Positions 1 through 9,949 of a DNA stretch of 64,000 nucleotides are shown piece after piece. Under the pieces are notes generated by a model. That model was not told where the DNA came from. It saw nothing but the letters and a program-made list of their open reading frames with translations, and made no database searches. Within the stretch, counting starts at the first letter, position 1. Every line of letters starts with the position of its first letter. This DNA comes from Devosia algicola (GTDB lineage: Bacteria; Pseudomonadota; Alphaproteobacteria; Rhizobiales; Devosiaceae): assembly GCF_028816455.1 (NCBI RefSeq), contig NZ_CP118246.1, positions 434,001-498,000 on the forward strand, given 5' to 3'. Both the position numbers and the translations under genes were made by a program.

Positions 1-48
1 CGCAAATTCTCGGTGTGGTAGTTGCCGGTTGGCGCCAAGAGGTTTGAG

Positions 49-1275
49 ATGGTTCGTCTAAACTCAGTAATGGTGTCTGCGAATACCACAGAAATGGCGA
101 TCGCCGAATTAGCGAACAAATTAGGTGACACCGATGTTACGCCGAACTTTGTCTACGCGTTCTATGGATGCGCTCATGACGACAATCAAGTTCTGGCGTT
201 TCTAAAACAACGTTTTCCCGGCGCGGCATTACTTGGTGGCACGTCTTGCTCCGGCGTCATGACGCAGGCTGGACTTGGTGGTGCCGAATCCGTTGGTCTA
301 CTGATGATCGAAGATGCCGAGGGTAGCTACGGTTCGTCAATTGTTGAGTTGGGGGATGATCCCGCCGCGGCAGCTGAAACCGCGCTTTTGGCAGCACTAG
401 AGGCGGCCGATTGTCCCAACGAGTTGCCCGAATTGGTCTGGGTCTATCAAGCGCCAGGCCAGGAAGAGGCGGTAATCGCCGGATTGCGTCGCATTGTTGG
501 CGATCGCTGTCCTGTTATCGGGGGCAGTTCTGCCGACGACACCGTTGCTGGGAATTGGAGGCAACTGGGCCCCGACCGTATAATGACCAACGGCCTGGTG
601 GTTGGCGTCCTGTTCTCATCCGGTGGTATAGGCTTTGCGTTCCAGGGTGGATATGAGCCATCAGGACAAAGCGGAATCGTCACCAGAATTGGCTTCGATA
701 CGGATGGCAAGAGCGGCATCGTGACCGAGTCACGTGGCCGCCACATTTTGGCGATCGATAACCAGCCGGCTGCGCAAACATACAATAACTGGATAGGCGG
801 TGGGCTGACCGAGCGACTGGCTGAGGGCGGAAATATCCTCGCTGACACCACCATGTTTCCCCTGGGTATCGACTCCGGTAACATCAACGAAGTGTCCCAC
901 TATTTGTTGGTTCATCCCGACGCTATTACGCCCGAGGGCGGACTTTCGACCTTTGCGGAAGTGGAAGAAGGCACGCGTATCTATTCCATGCGGGGTGAAA
1001 AGCGGCGACTCGTCGACAGGGCCGGACGCGTTGCGTCAATGGCTGCGGCGTCCTTGCCCGACGGCATTGACAGTCTGGCTGGTGGCGTTGTCGTTTATTG
1101 CGGTGGTTGCATGCTGGCCGTCGGCGACGGCATGTCCGAAGTTTCAAAAACTGTCGCGGAGAGTTTTTCCGACACGCCGTTTCTGGGATGTTTCACTTTT
1201 GGTGAGCAGGGGCTGATTTTAGGCAAAAACGTTCACGGCAATCTCATGATTTCTGCGATCGCGTTTGGCCAGTAG
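49..1275 (+). CDS. FIST-domain sensor protein
   Basis: About 408 residues. The layout fits an N-terminal FIST domain followed by FIST_C, a sensor family thought to bind small ligands such as amino acids. Seen: a Gly/Ser-rich segment (LLGGTSCSGVM) near residue 70, a second one (VIGGSSADD) near 160, and a C-terminal FLGCFTFGEQG close to the end, all typical of FIST proteins. There is no signal peptide, so it is probably cytosolic. The frame is open from a TTG at 22, but the ATG at 49 is the likelier start. The GGDEF-EAL gene follows immediately, which suggests that FIST ligand sensing feeds into cyclic-di-GMP turnover. The ligand cannot be deduced. Confidence 0.85.
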   Translation: MVRLNSVMVSANTTEMAIAELANKLGDTDVTPNFVYAFYGCAHDDNQVLAFLKQRFPGAALLGGTSCSGVMTQAGLGGAESVGLLMIEDAEGSYGSSIVELGDDPAAAAETALLAALEAADCPNELPELVWVYQAPGQEEAVIAGLRRIVGDRCPVIGGSSADDTVAGNWRQLGPDRIMTNGLVVGVLFSSGGIGFAFQGGYEPSGQSGIVTRIGFDTDGKSGIVTESRGRHILAIDNQPAAQTYNNWIGGGLTERLAEGGNILADTTMFPLGIDSGNINEVSHYLLVHPDAITPEGGLSTFAEVEEGTRIYSMRGEKRRLVDRAGRVASMAAASLPDGIDSLAGGVVVYCGGCMLAVGDGMSEVSKTVAESFSDTPFLGCFTFGEQGLILGKNVHGNLMISAIAFGQ

Positions 1276-1291
1276 TCACCAGGTCAACCAG

Positions 1292-3214
1292 ATGGAAAGC
1301 TCAGAGGAACTCCGAGAAACCATTGTTGTCATGCAGCGTCAGATTGATCGGTTACGCACTGAGGCCGCTCATGCTGAGAAGCTGACCGGCGCGCTCGAAG
1401 CGCTGCTGTATCGAGACGAAGTGGATCCATTTTCGGGGGTGTTCAAGGCACTAGAGTCAATCTTCGGGTTCTCCCACGCTATCGTTTTGGTCGAACAGGA
1501 TACAGAGGGCGACGACCTGGAATGTGTGGCCAGTCAGCCCGCGGATTTGGTCAATAGCAAATGGCGAGCCGGACGGTTCTTCCAAAAAGTTCTCAACGGT
1601 CGCGCTGCTGTAACCTTCACCAACGAAAACGTTGAAGAGTGGAGTAGTGCCAAACTTGAAAGGATCTCGAGTTCGCAACCGGCACTCTATCTGCCTATGC
1701 GGGTTAGGGATCGTCGTGGCCTGATGATGTTGCTCAGGCCTGAGGGCGATGCCGGTTTTGATAGGGATCACGTGGTTCTGGCGCGAAAATTCGCCCTGTT
1801 GGCATCCCATGCCTTCGCTGCTCGCGATGCAAATCAGAGCGTTGCCGAAAGCCAGAGGCTCTTGACCCTGACCGACAGGTTGCAGGAGAGCCAGAAGGCG
1901 CTCGCCCATCGCGCCAATCACGATCAACTCACCGAGTTGCCCAATCGAACCTGCATGCAGGAACTAGTCGAGGCGGCAATCCAGAACCAACGCGATGGCG
2001 GCATGATCGCCCTGGCGTTCATTGATCTCGACAACTTCAAGCAGGTCAACGATCTTTATAGTCACGCGGTAGGTGACGCATTACTCAAGAGTGTGGCGGA
2101 TCGACTGCGCGCCAACATTCGCAAATGTGACCATGTGGGCCGGATTAGCGGCGACGAATTTCTGATCCTGTTCGACATTTTTGATGATGTTGAAGACCTG
2201 CATGCCATTGCGAGACGTATTGAAGAACAGATGAAACGATCATTCAATGTTGAAGGCATCGAAGTGATTTCCTCTGCTTCTATGGGGATCGCTCTCTATC
2301 CCGAGCATGGCACTGATTATGACGCGCTCCGCCGAAACGCAGATATTGCCATGTATAGGGCCAAGACGGCAGCCAAGGGCAGCACTGCCTATTTTGATGA
2401 CGTAATGGGCACTGTTGCTGCGGCGCGGCTCGAACTCGAACAGCAACTGCGCCTTGCGGTTCGCGATCGTCAATTCCGGTGCGTTTTTCAACCAAAAATT
2501 GATATCAGAGCCATGCGTATTACCGGCTTCGAGGCGCTGGCGCGTTGGATAGATCGGGACGGCACTGTCCGAAATCCAAGTGAGTTTATTGACATCGCAG
2601 GTGAATTGGGTCTGCTCAACGACATTGCCGCTATCGTTCTTGAAGACGCAATTCAGAGTTTTCCAAGCCTGGATAAGGTTTTTGGCAGCGAAACGCGCGT
2701 CAGCATAAATGTCTCGGCTCGCCAAGCATCAAGCCCCACCTTTATGAGTGGTTTCGCCGCGAGGATTGCAGCGAGCAACCGCTCCAGCCGCATCATACTT
2801 GAGGTAACCGAGGACGCGATTGTCGCGGCCGGTCCATTTCAATCGCTGGTATTGCCGCAACTCCGTCAAATGGGCACCAAGGTATCGATTGATGACTTCG
2901 GGACGGGCTACTCCTCGCTTTCCGCATTGGCCGATATTACGGCGGATGAAATCAAGGTCGACCGCTCGTTCATCATGTCGATACAGGATCGTCCTCGCAG
3001 CCAAAGTATTCTTAAGACAATAGAGTCATTGGGCAATACCTTGGGCATGAGTATCGTCGCTGAAGGGGTGGAAACGGAAGATGAACTCAACTACCTGTTG
3101 TCCCAGACTTCAATCCAGACCGTGCAGGGTTATTTATTTTCCAAGCCACTATTCGTGGACGAAATTTATAAACTGAAGGACATATTTTCAGACATTTGCT
3201 GGAAAGTGGCCTAA
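1292..3214 (+). CDS. GGDEF-EAL cyclic-di-GMP enzyme with N-terminal sensor region
   Basis: About 640 residues. Residues 1-20 look coiled, 40-190 resemble a GAF-like sensor region, a short coiled linker follows, then GGDEF (about 205-370) and EAL (about 385-635). The GGDEF active site reads SGDEF, a variant usually compatible with diguanylate cyclase activity, and the metal-binding FIDLDNFK is present. The EAL half keeps FEALARW, the NVSARQ region, LEVTED, DDFGTGYSSL, KVDRSFI, AEGVET and QGYLFSKP, so phosphodiesterase activity is plausible. The frame also allows a TTG start at 1265 that overlaps the FIST stop codon. The ATG at 1292 is preferred. Either start gives a tight two-gene operon. Confidence 0.9.
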   Translation: MESSEELRETIVVMQRQIDRLRTEAAHAEKLTGALEALLYRDEVDPFSGVFKALESIFGFSHAIVLVEQDTEGDDLECVASQPADLVNSKWRAGRFFQKVLNGRAAVTFTNENVEEWSSAKLERISSSQPALYLPMRVRDRRGLMMLLRPEGDAGFDRDHVVLARKFALLASHAFAARDANQSVAESQRLLTLTDRLQESQKALAHRANHDQLTELPNRTCMQELVEAAIQNQRDGGMIALAFIDLDNFKQVNDLYSHAVGDALLKSVADRLRANIRKCDHVGRISGDEFLILFDIFDDVEDLHAIARRIEEQMKRSFNVEGIEVISSASMGIALYPEHGTDYDALRRNADIAMYRAKTAAKGSTAYFDDVMGTVAAARLELEQQLRLAVRDRQFRCVFQPKIDIRAMRITGFEALARWIDRDGTVRNPSEFIDIAGELGLLNDIAAIVLEDAIQSFPSLDKVFGSETRVSINVSARQASSPTFMSGFAARIAASNRSSRIILEVTEDAIVAAGPFQSLVLPQLRQMGTKVSIDDFGTGYSSLSALADITADEIKVDRSFIMSIQDRPRSQSILKTIESLGNTLGMSIVAEGVETEDELNYLLSQTSIQTVQGYLFSKPLFVDEIYKLKDIFSDICWKVA

Positions 3215-3254
3215 TTTAACGCATTGTTCGCCGGTCGGCTATCGAACTCGCAAG

Positions 3255-3392
3255 CTAATGAACGACAGCGAAAATAATCGAAATCCCGACAACTGCCAGG
3301 ACCAGCCCCCATATCAACATGGCCAGAAGTCTGCGGTTGGCGGTATCGTCCGTTTCTTTGGTACTTGGGCGCTGGTTTGAGCGTTGCGTCAT
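3255..3392 (-). CDS. small single-pass membrane protein
   Basis: A 45-residue ORF. The N-terminal 22 residues are polar (MTQRSNQRPSTKE...) and are followed by one hydrophobic helix (LLAMLIWGLVLAVVGISII). A GAGG Shine-Dalgarno-like sequence lies about 8 bases before the ATG. It sits in the gap between the GGDEF-EAL gene and the ABC operon. Function unknown. The clean RBS and strong membrane segment make it more than a chance ORF. Confidence 0.5.
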   Translation of the reverse strand: MTQRSNQRPSTKETDDTANRRLLAMLIWGLVLAVVGISIIFAVVH

Positions 3393-3588
3393 GGCGAAAT
3401 CCTCATGTGGTGGGTCGCCATACTATTGATTGGCGTTGGCACGCCGCCAACCCGCTAAACAGCACAGGTAGACCCGACCGATCCCCAAATTGAAACCGAA
3501 AATTGGTCGATGTCCTTGCGCCAAGTCAAAGACGAGCCACATATTCGCACTTGATCTAGATTTGCTGTCGCCAGCCCGAACGCGTGGG

Positions 3589-4329
3589 CTAGGTGTCTGA
3601 CCCACAACTGTCCTTGGTCATCGCTTCGAGCCGATGCGTGTATTCTTTAATAGTCGCATCGTCGCGTTGCGAGCGCGCGACCGAAAGCGTTATATCGTCG
3701 GCGATCCGCGCGGGTCGACCCGCCAGCGCGATTACCCGATCTGCCAAACACGCTGCGTCCTCAGCAGAGTGGGACACGAAAATCATTGTCGATCGCTTCG
3801 CCTCGATCAAGTTAGCCAGAAACGAACGGATTTCGTTGACCAATACCCGGTCCAGAGAGATAAATGGCTCGTCAAGCAACAGCAGGCGAGCGTTGGTTGC
3901 GAGTGCGCGGGCCAGCGTTAGCCGCCGCTGCATTCCGCCCGATAGCTGGCGCGGGTAGGCGCTGGCCTGCTTCGCCAGCCCGACTTGTGCCAGAGCCGTT
4001 TGGGCCGTCTCCTCGGGCACATTCGGGTTGGACGCGCGTACGTTCTCCAGTGCCGTAAGCCAGGGCAACAAGCGTGGGTCCTGAAACACGTATCCTGGTG
4101 GTGGCGTATCTGCTGCCTCTACCCCGTCAATGGTGATGTTGCCGGTAAACTGCTGGTCGATTCCCCCTGCCAGTCGGAGTAATGTTGATTTGCCGATGCC
4201 CGACGGCCCGACAAGCGCGACCACGCTCTCGGGTTCGACCTCCAGTATAAAATGATTGAGCAGCGGCAAACTATTCTGTTCAAATCGTTTTTCGACAATA
4301 TTGAGGATCAAGCGGGGTCCGGGCGCCAC
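3589..4329 (-). CDS. ABC transporter ATP-binding protein (SsuB/TauB type)
   Basis: About 246 residues with a complete ATPase core: Walker A GPSGIGKST near residue 40, Q-loop VFQDPRLLPW near 80, signature LSGGMQRR near 123, Walker B LLLLDEP near 145 and H-loop VSHS. The PRLLPWL sequence after the Q-loop is typical of the nitrate/sulfonate/taurine importer group. It starts with GTG inside the end of the upstream gene (22-base overlap), so it is translationally coupled to the fused binding-protein/permease and energises it. Substrate unknown. Confidence 0.88.
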   Translation of the reverse strand: MAPGPRLILNIVEKRFEQNSLPLLNHFILEVEPESVVALVGPSGIGKSTLLRLAGGIDQQFTGNITIDGVEAADTPPPGYVFQDPRLLPWLTALENVRASNPNVPEETAQTALAQVGLAKQASAYPRQLSGGMQRRLTLARALATNARLLLLDEPFISLDRVLVNEIRSFLANLIEAKRSTMIFVSHSAEDAACLADRVIALAGRPARIADDITLSVARSQRDDATIKEYTHRLEAMTKDSCGSDT

Positions 4330-6102
4330 TGCATGACTTTCTGTTCTATGGGTCGGATGATACTGTGTTCGAGTGCCATCACGACGAGAATGAAGGCCGT
4401 GGTATACGCCAAAATTCCGGTGATATCGAAAAACTGAAAAAACAGACTGACTCGATAACCGACGCCGCCGTCGCTGCCCAATACTTCAAAAACGAGAACG
4501 ATTTTCCAGATCAGCGATAGCCCTGTTCGCGCCGATGCAAGGACAAAAGGCAACAGCTGCGGAAGGAAAATCAGCCGCAATTTGCGATCCATTGGTAGCC
4601 GAAGCGCCAGCGCCAACTCGTCGAATTCCGGCGCAAAGCTGCGGACACCCTCCCGAATGTTGGTAGTTACCAACGGCACCTTGTTGATGACGACCGCACT
4701 GATCAAGGCCAGTTCTGTAAGCCCTAGCCAGATATAAAGTACTATGGCAACGACAATTGCTGGCAGATTGAGGCCGACAAGTAGCCATGATGAAAATAGT
4801 CGATCGAGCCGGCGCTGTCGGCCCAATAATATCCCCAAAACTGTTCCCAGCACCATAGCGACAACGAACGCGGTGCTCGCCCGCAGCAAGGTTTTGATCA
4901 GATCACTTAGCAATTTGCCTTGGGTAGCCAACAGCCAAAGTTCCTGTCCCACTGCAACCGGGGTGGGGAACAAGCGGTTGGGGAAGGTGATGGCAAGAAC
5001 TTCCCATACAAGTAACAGCAGAGGCAGTGACAGATATTCGAGCGCCCGATTGTCCGGCGCGCGGCGGGCGGGCTTGTCAGTTGCCGGGGTGTCTATTTTT
5101 GATATCCAGTCCAGAAGGTTCCTGCGGCGAGCCTGATCGCCACTGCCGACAAGGTCGCTGCCGCCATATTGTGCCAGCACCGCGAAGGCCTGTTCTGCGG
5201 CGTGGACCAGCGATGGATCATAGCGTGAGACTATGCCGCGCCTATAATCGTCGCGCAACTGCCTGAACAGCGCACTATCCTCGTTCGCCCCCATGGCTCC
5301 CTTGAGGCCCTCCCATACGGCATCGTTTTCGCGCAAGACGGCCTTGGCGTCAAACGAGGCGTCGAGGAAACGCGTGATGGCGCCGGTCTTGCTCCGCGCC
5401 GTTTCATCGGAAAAGGTCCAGCCCAGCAGTGGCGGCGGCTGGTCAACACCGAGTTCGTCGAGCATCTGCGCAACCGAAATGACTTCGTGACTACCGGCGG
5501 CCTTCGCGCGCGCATTCCATTGCCAAAAATTCAATCCGGCATCGATGCGTTCAGAGCGCAGAAGCTCGTTGATCAGCGGTGGCGCACCATAATTGGCGCT
5601 GGCATCTTCGGCGAGGGCACGGCCGGTGGTACGATTGTAGTAGGCTTGCAGGATGACCCAGGCTCTTGTCCACCGGCCCGCCCGCCACGCCGACGGTCCC
5701 GCCCTTGAGGTCTGCCACCGTCGTGATCGTGCTGCCCTTCGGCACCATCAATCCGCCAACCGCAAGCGAATGGGGCACCATCGTTACCAAATTGCCTTGC
5801 TCGCGCTGAACCGACACCCACACGAAGTCCGACAGGATGACATCGACAGTGCCTGTCAGTAGCGCAATTTGGCCAGCCCTGCTATCTGCCAGTGGGCGGA
5901 CTACAATTTTGACATGATGCTTCTTGTCGAGCGCCAAGGTCTTGATTGTCTGGAGCTCCCATTGAACGGTGCCGCTCTCTTGTGCGCCAACGATCACCGT
6001 CGTATCGACCTGATTGTCCTGCGCCTGTGCGGTGATGCCGCCGACAGCCAAGGCAAGTCCCACCAATAGCAGTCCGCCGATATGACGCATAAATTTTCCC
6101 AT
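4308..6102 (-). CDS. fused ABC substrate-binding protein and permease, one frameshift
   Basis: About 597 residues once the AGGCTC at 5660-5665 is read as AGCTC (GAGCCT to GAGCT on the coding strand). Residues 1-28 are a Sec signal peptide (LLLVGLALAVGGITAQA). An NMT1/SsuA-like binding domain follows, with TVIVGAQESGTVQWELQ near the start and GGTVGVAGGPVDKSWVILQAYY across the repair. Near residue 350 the chain runs into a SsuC/TauC-type permease with several membrane helices (LLLLVWEVLAITFPN onward) and a cytoplasmic EFDELALALRLP coupling loop. Binding protein and permease are normally separate genes in this family. The fusion is one unbroken frame across the domain boundary (4308-5534), so the frameshift does not create it. 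The ATPase partner overlaps its 3' end. Start codon may be 6102 or 6090. Confidence 0.82.
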
Positions 6103-6132
6103 CGGTGCGGCCAGTCAGATTTGGAAAACCTC

Positions 6133-7434
6133 TCAGGCTGGCGTTACTCGCCAGATAACGTCTCCAACATCATCGGCCATCAGCACCGCATTGTCTGATG
6201 CCAGCGCAACGCCAACCGGGCGGCCATATGAATATTTTTCGTCCGCAGAGAGAAAGTCGGTGAGAATATCGCGCGGCAGTCCCAGCGGCTTGCCATTCTC
6301 AAATGCAACGAATGTCATTTTGTAGCCGCTAAGTTTACTACGGTTCCATGATCCGTGCTGGCCGATGGCCATGCCTGCGGGAAAGCCGGGCAGGGTGCCT
6401 TCGGGCAACCAGCAGAGCCCGAGCGATGCGGTATGCCCACCCAAGGCATAGTCTGGCGCCAGCGCAGATGCCACTTTGGCGGCGTCTTGAGGCACCCGAT
6501 CATCAACCGTTTTGCCCCAATAGCTAAATGGCCAGCCATAAAACCCGCCATCCTGCACCGAAGTCAGATAGTCTGGTGGAGTCTCGTCGCCCAAACCGTC
6601 GCGTTCATTGACTACAGTCCAAAGTGATTCCGTCGTCGGCTCCCAAGCCATACCGACCGGATTGCGTAGGCCACCAGCGAAAATGCGCGACTGACCGGTT
6701 GCCAGATCCAGTTCATGAATACAGGCGCGATCGACCTCGACCTCCAATCCAGACTCGGCAATATTGCTCTGCGATCCGACTGCCACGTAGAGTTTTTTGC
6801 CATCGGCGCTCTGGATCAGGTTCCGGGTCCAGTGTCCACCGGGTTTTGTTGTCATGACGACGCGACCGGGTGCCGTAATGCTGGTTGCGCCGGTTTCGTA
6901 TGGAAATGCCAATACAGCATCGCTGGCGCCGACATAAAGCGTGTCGCCCAACAGGACCATACCAAACGGCTGGCGAACGCCCTCGATGAAGACGTGTCTG
7001 GTTTCTGCGACACCGTCACCATCGGCATCACGCAACAGCATGAGGCGATTGGGACTGTCCCCCAACGCCGCGGCACGGCGCATGGTGCTGACCATTGCAT
7101 AGTCGAATACGCTGTTGACCGCGCCCGCCTCACCCAGCGACTCAGCCACCAGGACGTCGCCATTCGGCAGCACATGCATATGGCGCGGATGATCCAGGCC
7201 CGCAGCAAAGGCATTCACCTTGAGACCCGGTGCTACCGTCGGTGTACGTCCATTTTCCCACCCTTTTGCCGTCGGCATTTTCAGCGTCGGAATACTGCCC
7301 TGCGGCTTGGCAGTCGGAATATTTGGCGTGGTGCCGTAGACCGGCGGGCGGGGGCCATCGCCGGAGTGGCGAACAGCAATCGCCACCGAACCAATGGCAG
7401 CGACAAAACGGGCGAAAATGGCACTGGCGTTCAT
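6133..7434 (-). CDS. sorbosone dehydrogenase-like PQQ beta-propeller protein
   Basis: About 433 residues. The N-terminus is hydrophobic enough for export. The rest matches the soluble aldose/L-sorbosone dehydrogenase family: HPRHMHVLPNGDVLVAES, the GGHWTRNL region, RIFAGGLRNPVGMAWEP, NERDGLGDETPPDYL, GHTASLGLCW, HGSWNRS and a C-terminal YGRPVGVA...VLMADD. Such enzymes oxidise sugars or aldehydes in the periplasm, usually with PQQ. It lies 30 bases upstream of the fused ABC gene on the same strand, so the importer may serve its product or a related solute (inference). The real substrate is not readable from sequence. Confidence 0.8.
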   Translation of the reverse strand: MNASAIFARFVAAIGSVAIAVRHSGDGPRPPVYGTTPNIPTAKPQGSIPTLKMPTAKGWENGRTPTVAPGLKVNAFAAGLDHPRHMHVLPNGDVLVAESLGEAGAVNSVFDYAMVSTMRRAAALGDSPNRLMLLRDADGDGVAETRHVFIEGVRQPFGMVLLGDTLYVGASDAVLAFPYETGATSITAPGRVVMTTKPGGHWTRNLIQSADGKKLYVAVGSQSNIAESGLEVEVDRACIHELDLATGQSRIFAGGLRNPVGMAWEPTTESLWTVVNERDGLGDETPPDYLTSVQDGGFYGWPFSYWGKTVDDRVPQDAAKVASALAPDYALGGHTASLGLCWLPEGTLPGFPAGMAIGQHGSWNRSKLSGYKMTFVAFENGKPLGLPRDILTDFLSADEKYSYGRPVGVALASDNAVLMADDVGDVIWRVTPA

Positions 7435-7531
7435 GTGGGTATCTCTACTGGCAAACAGGATTTAAACCATAGTTAAAGGAATTGACGGCGCACGAACACC
7501 TTAGTTTCTCTGCAGCGGACGGTTTCCACCA

Positions 7532-8227
7532 TCAAATATTGGGTATATTGGTCTGTGTCTCGGCGGCAAACTCAACGACGTCCTTTAGTGACGTCCCGAT
7601 CCGGTCCGGCGCAATACCGAGCCTTTCGAGCGGCAGGCGATAACGGTTCAGCCAGATGGTGCGATAGCCAAACCATGCCGCCCCGCATATGTCCCAGCAA
7701 TTTGAGGAAACAAACAAAATATCGCCGGGCCGACAATCGAAATGGTCGGGCCCCAATTGATAGGCTTCCGGCGCCGTCTTGAAACGACGGACGCTGTCGA
7801 CGCTCAACACCGCATCACGGAGGCCTCCCATGCCCGACGCGGAAATTGCCTGGTTGAGCATCTTTTGCGTGCCGTTCGACAGGATTGCCAACGGAATATC
7901 TGCTTCCTTGAGTTGCTCAAGCACTTCAATATTCTCAGGAAAGGCGGTCAGATCGGCATAGTTGTCGAGCAGACGCTTTCGTGCAGTTCCCGTCAGGGTT
8001 TGTTTCAGGCGCTCGCAGGCGAACTCAAGCGCGTCTTCGGTTATCTGCCAAAAATCCACATACTGGTCGCACAGGGTCCGGAGGCGGGTATATTCGATTT
8101 GCTTGTCGCGCCACAGACCGGATAATTGGGCACCGTGCCCAGGAAAAATCTCGTCCGCCAGCACGTCCACCGAATACACGTCGAACAGTGTGCCATATGC
8201 GTCAAACACGATAGCATTTATTGGCAT
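7532..8227 (-). CDS. haloacid dehalogenase, type II
   Basis: About 231 residues, the usual length for (S)-2-haloacid dehalogenases of the HAD superfamily. The nucleophile motif FDAYGTLFD is at residues 8-16. Motif II (ILSNGTQ) and motif III/IV (the FVSSNCWDICGA region) are present, and the SSNxWD sequence is specific for type II dehalogenases. They hydrolyse 2-haloalkanoic acids to 2-hydroxy acids in the cytosol. The ATG at 8227 follows no strong RBS. It is co-directional with the YghU-type GST gene upstream. Confidence 0.88.
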   Translation of the reverse strand: MPINAIVFDAYGTLFDVYSVDVLADEIFPGHGAQLSGLWRDKQIEYTRLRTLCDQYVDFWQITEDALEFACERLKQTLTGTARKRLLDNYADLTAFPENIEVLEQLKEADIPLAILSNGTQKMLNQAISASGMGGLRDAVLSVDSVRRFKTAPEAYQLGPDHFDCRPGDILFVSSNCWDICGAAWFGYRTIWLNRYRLPLERLGIAPDRIGTSLKDVVEFAAETQTNIPNI

Positions 8228-8320
8228 GATATGTCCTCGACCTTGGTGTCGACACCGCCTGTTGGCGGCGGCCTGCCGTCACTGCGTAGAATACTCGTCA
8301 GTGAAGCGTTACCGTGTCGA

Positions 8321-9205
8321 TTATTCAACAGCGTCATAGTCCGCCGCGGCCATTTTATCTTGTGTTCTGAGGTCGAAATCTGATGCGTCGTGGCGTTCGT
8401 GTAGTTGTTCGGATGGGTCGCCCCACAGGCGATTGACCTTGCGGCCACGCTGCACGGCGGGGCGGGCCTGTATCTCCTCGGCCCAACGACGCAGGTGCTT
8501 GTAATCCTCCACTTGCAGGAACTCGCCTGCGCCGTAGGTTTCACCCAACGCCAAAGTTCCATACCAGGGCCACGTAGCGATGTCGGCGATGGAATATTCG
8601 GTGCCGCCCAGAAATTGGTGCCTGGACAGCTCGCGATCCAACACGTCCATTTGGCGCTTAACTTCCATGGTAAAACGGTCAATGGGATACTGAAATTTCT
8701 CAGGCGCATAGGCATAAAAATGTCCAAAGCCACCGCCCAGATAAGGCGCTGAGCCCTGTAACCAAAACAACCAGTTGAGGGCCTCTGTTCGCACCTTGGC
8801 GTCTTTTGGTAGAAAATGGCCAAATTTTTCCGCCAGATAAAGCAGGATTGCCCCGCTCTCGAACACACGACTACCGGTATCTATATCCAAGAGCGCCGGG
8901 ATTTTGGAGTTCGGGTTGACCGAGACGAAACCCGACGAGAACTGTTCCCCATCGCCGATTTGGATTAGATGGGCGTCATATTCCGCTCCAACGTCGCCAA
9001 GCGCCAAAAGTTCTTCGAGCATAATAGTAACCTTCTGGCCGTTGGGCGTGCCCAGCGAGTAGAGTTGCAAGGCGTGTTTGCCTTGGGGCAGGGTGGCTTC
9101 GTGGGTCGCTCCCGAGATAGGGCGGTTGATTTTCGACCATTCGCCACCATTCCCCGCATCCCAGGTCCAGATTCTTGGCGGCACATAGCTGTTGTTGTCG
9201 GACAT
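8321..9205 (-). CDS. yghU: glutathione-dependent disulfide-bond oxidoreductase (YghU-type GST)
   Basis: About 294 residues from the ATG at 9205. The frame is open further upstream, but the residues before MSDNNSYVPPRIW look like non-coding sequence. The thioredoxin-like half contains LYSLGTPNGQKVTIMLEE, which includes the conserved TPNGxKV glutathione loop, and later NPNSKIPALLD. The helical C-terminal half has WLFWLQGSAPYLGGGFGHFY, typical of the YghU/YfcG group. These nu-class GSTs bind glutathione pairs and reduce organic disulfides. Confidence 0.88.
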   Translation of the reverse strand: MSDNNSYVPPRIWTWDAGNGGEWSKINRPISGATHEATLPQGKHALQLYSLGTPNGQKVTIMLEELLALGDVGAEYDAHLIQIGDGEQFSSGFVSVNPNSKIPALLDIDTGSRVFESGAILLYLAEKFGHFLPKDAKVRTEALNWLFWLQGSAPYLGGGFGHFYAYAPEKFQYPIDRFTMEVKRQMDVLDRELSRHQFLGGTEYSIADIATWPWYGTLALGETYGAGEFLQVEDYKHLRRWAEEIQARPAVQRGRKVNRLWGDPSEQLHERHDASDFDLRTQDKMAAADYDAVE

Positions 9206-9691
9206 GGCGTTGTGTCTTTCTGTAGTTGGTGACAGACCTTTGGTCGCTGTGCCAGTTGCGCTGCCGACCGACGCCAACACTGCAACTCGTCCCGTGTAAA
9301 CTTAAGAGTGGCAGCGTTGGTCCTATCGAGGGGGAGCGAGGTCAAAAAAGTACCCAGACCACAAACCAGGTACACTGGGCAAGGAATGACCAGCAAATCA
9401 CAGCACAAAAGTTGGAGACTTCAGTGTTAGCCAGAACGCATCCCCATCCGTGCTTTTTCGACTGTAGCTGAAGCGCCGCAACGTTGTTGCAAAATGCCGA
9501 GCCATATGACCCCTGCCAGACCACTCGCGCAGTGTGCACTACAATACCGACGCCCCTAGCGTGTCCAACCGACCACAAAACGCGCTTGCCATGACTACCG
9601 GTTAGCCTTTAGAAGGCGATACATAACGTCGGAAACAACAGACTTCCGTCGAAACAGGACCCACCAGTCCAATTGTCCATGACGCCTATGG
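9206..9691. other. intergenic, no gene recognised
   Basis: About 490 bases between yghU and tRNA-Gly. The ORFs here are short, overlap each other and have no recognisable protein features or convincing ribosome binding sites. I see no clear terminator or repeat. Confidence 0.5.
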
Positions 9692-9766
9692 GCGGGTATA
9701 GGCTCAGTGGTAGAGCAGCAGCCTTCCAAGCTGAATATGCGGGTTCGATTCCCGCTACCCGCTCCA
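9692..9766 (+). tRNA. tRNA-Gly (TCC)
   Basis: Cloverleaf read by eye. The acceptor arms GCGGGTA and TACCCGC pair over 7 bases. The D-arm GGCTCAGTGGTAGAGC is present. The anticodon loop CTTCCAA gives TCC, the T-arm contains GGTTCGATTCC, and CCA is encoded at 9764-9766. Confidence 0.95.
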
Positions 9767-9949
9767 ATTGTCCGTAACAATTATTCCATAACTCTATATA
9801 TTGCTGGTTTATCTGACTCGACGTGATTAGCGGTCCCCGATATTGGCGCATCACGCCTCTGTCTGCATGCATAACGCCAAATCGGGGCTCTAGGAGTTCG
9901 CCTAGCCGCAGTTGCGTTGCTTCACCAACGGACTGTCTTGTTGGGCGTG

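Noticed and set aside
6715..7476. Plus-strand ORF of 253 residues over the sorbosone dehydrogenase gene
   Set aside because: The minus-strand frame carries clear family motifs; this one is compositionally unnatural.
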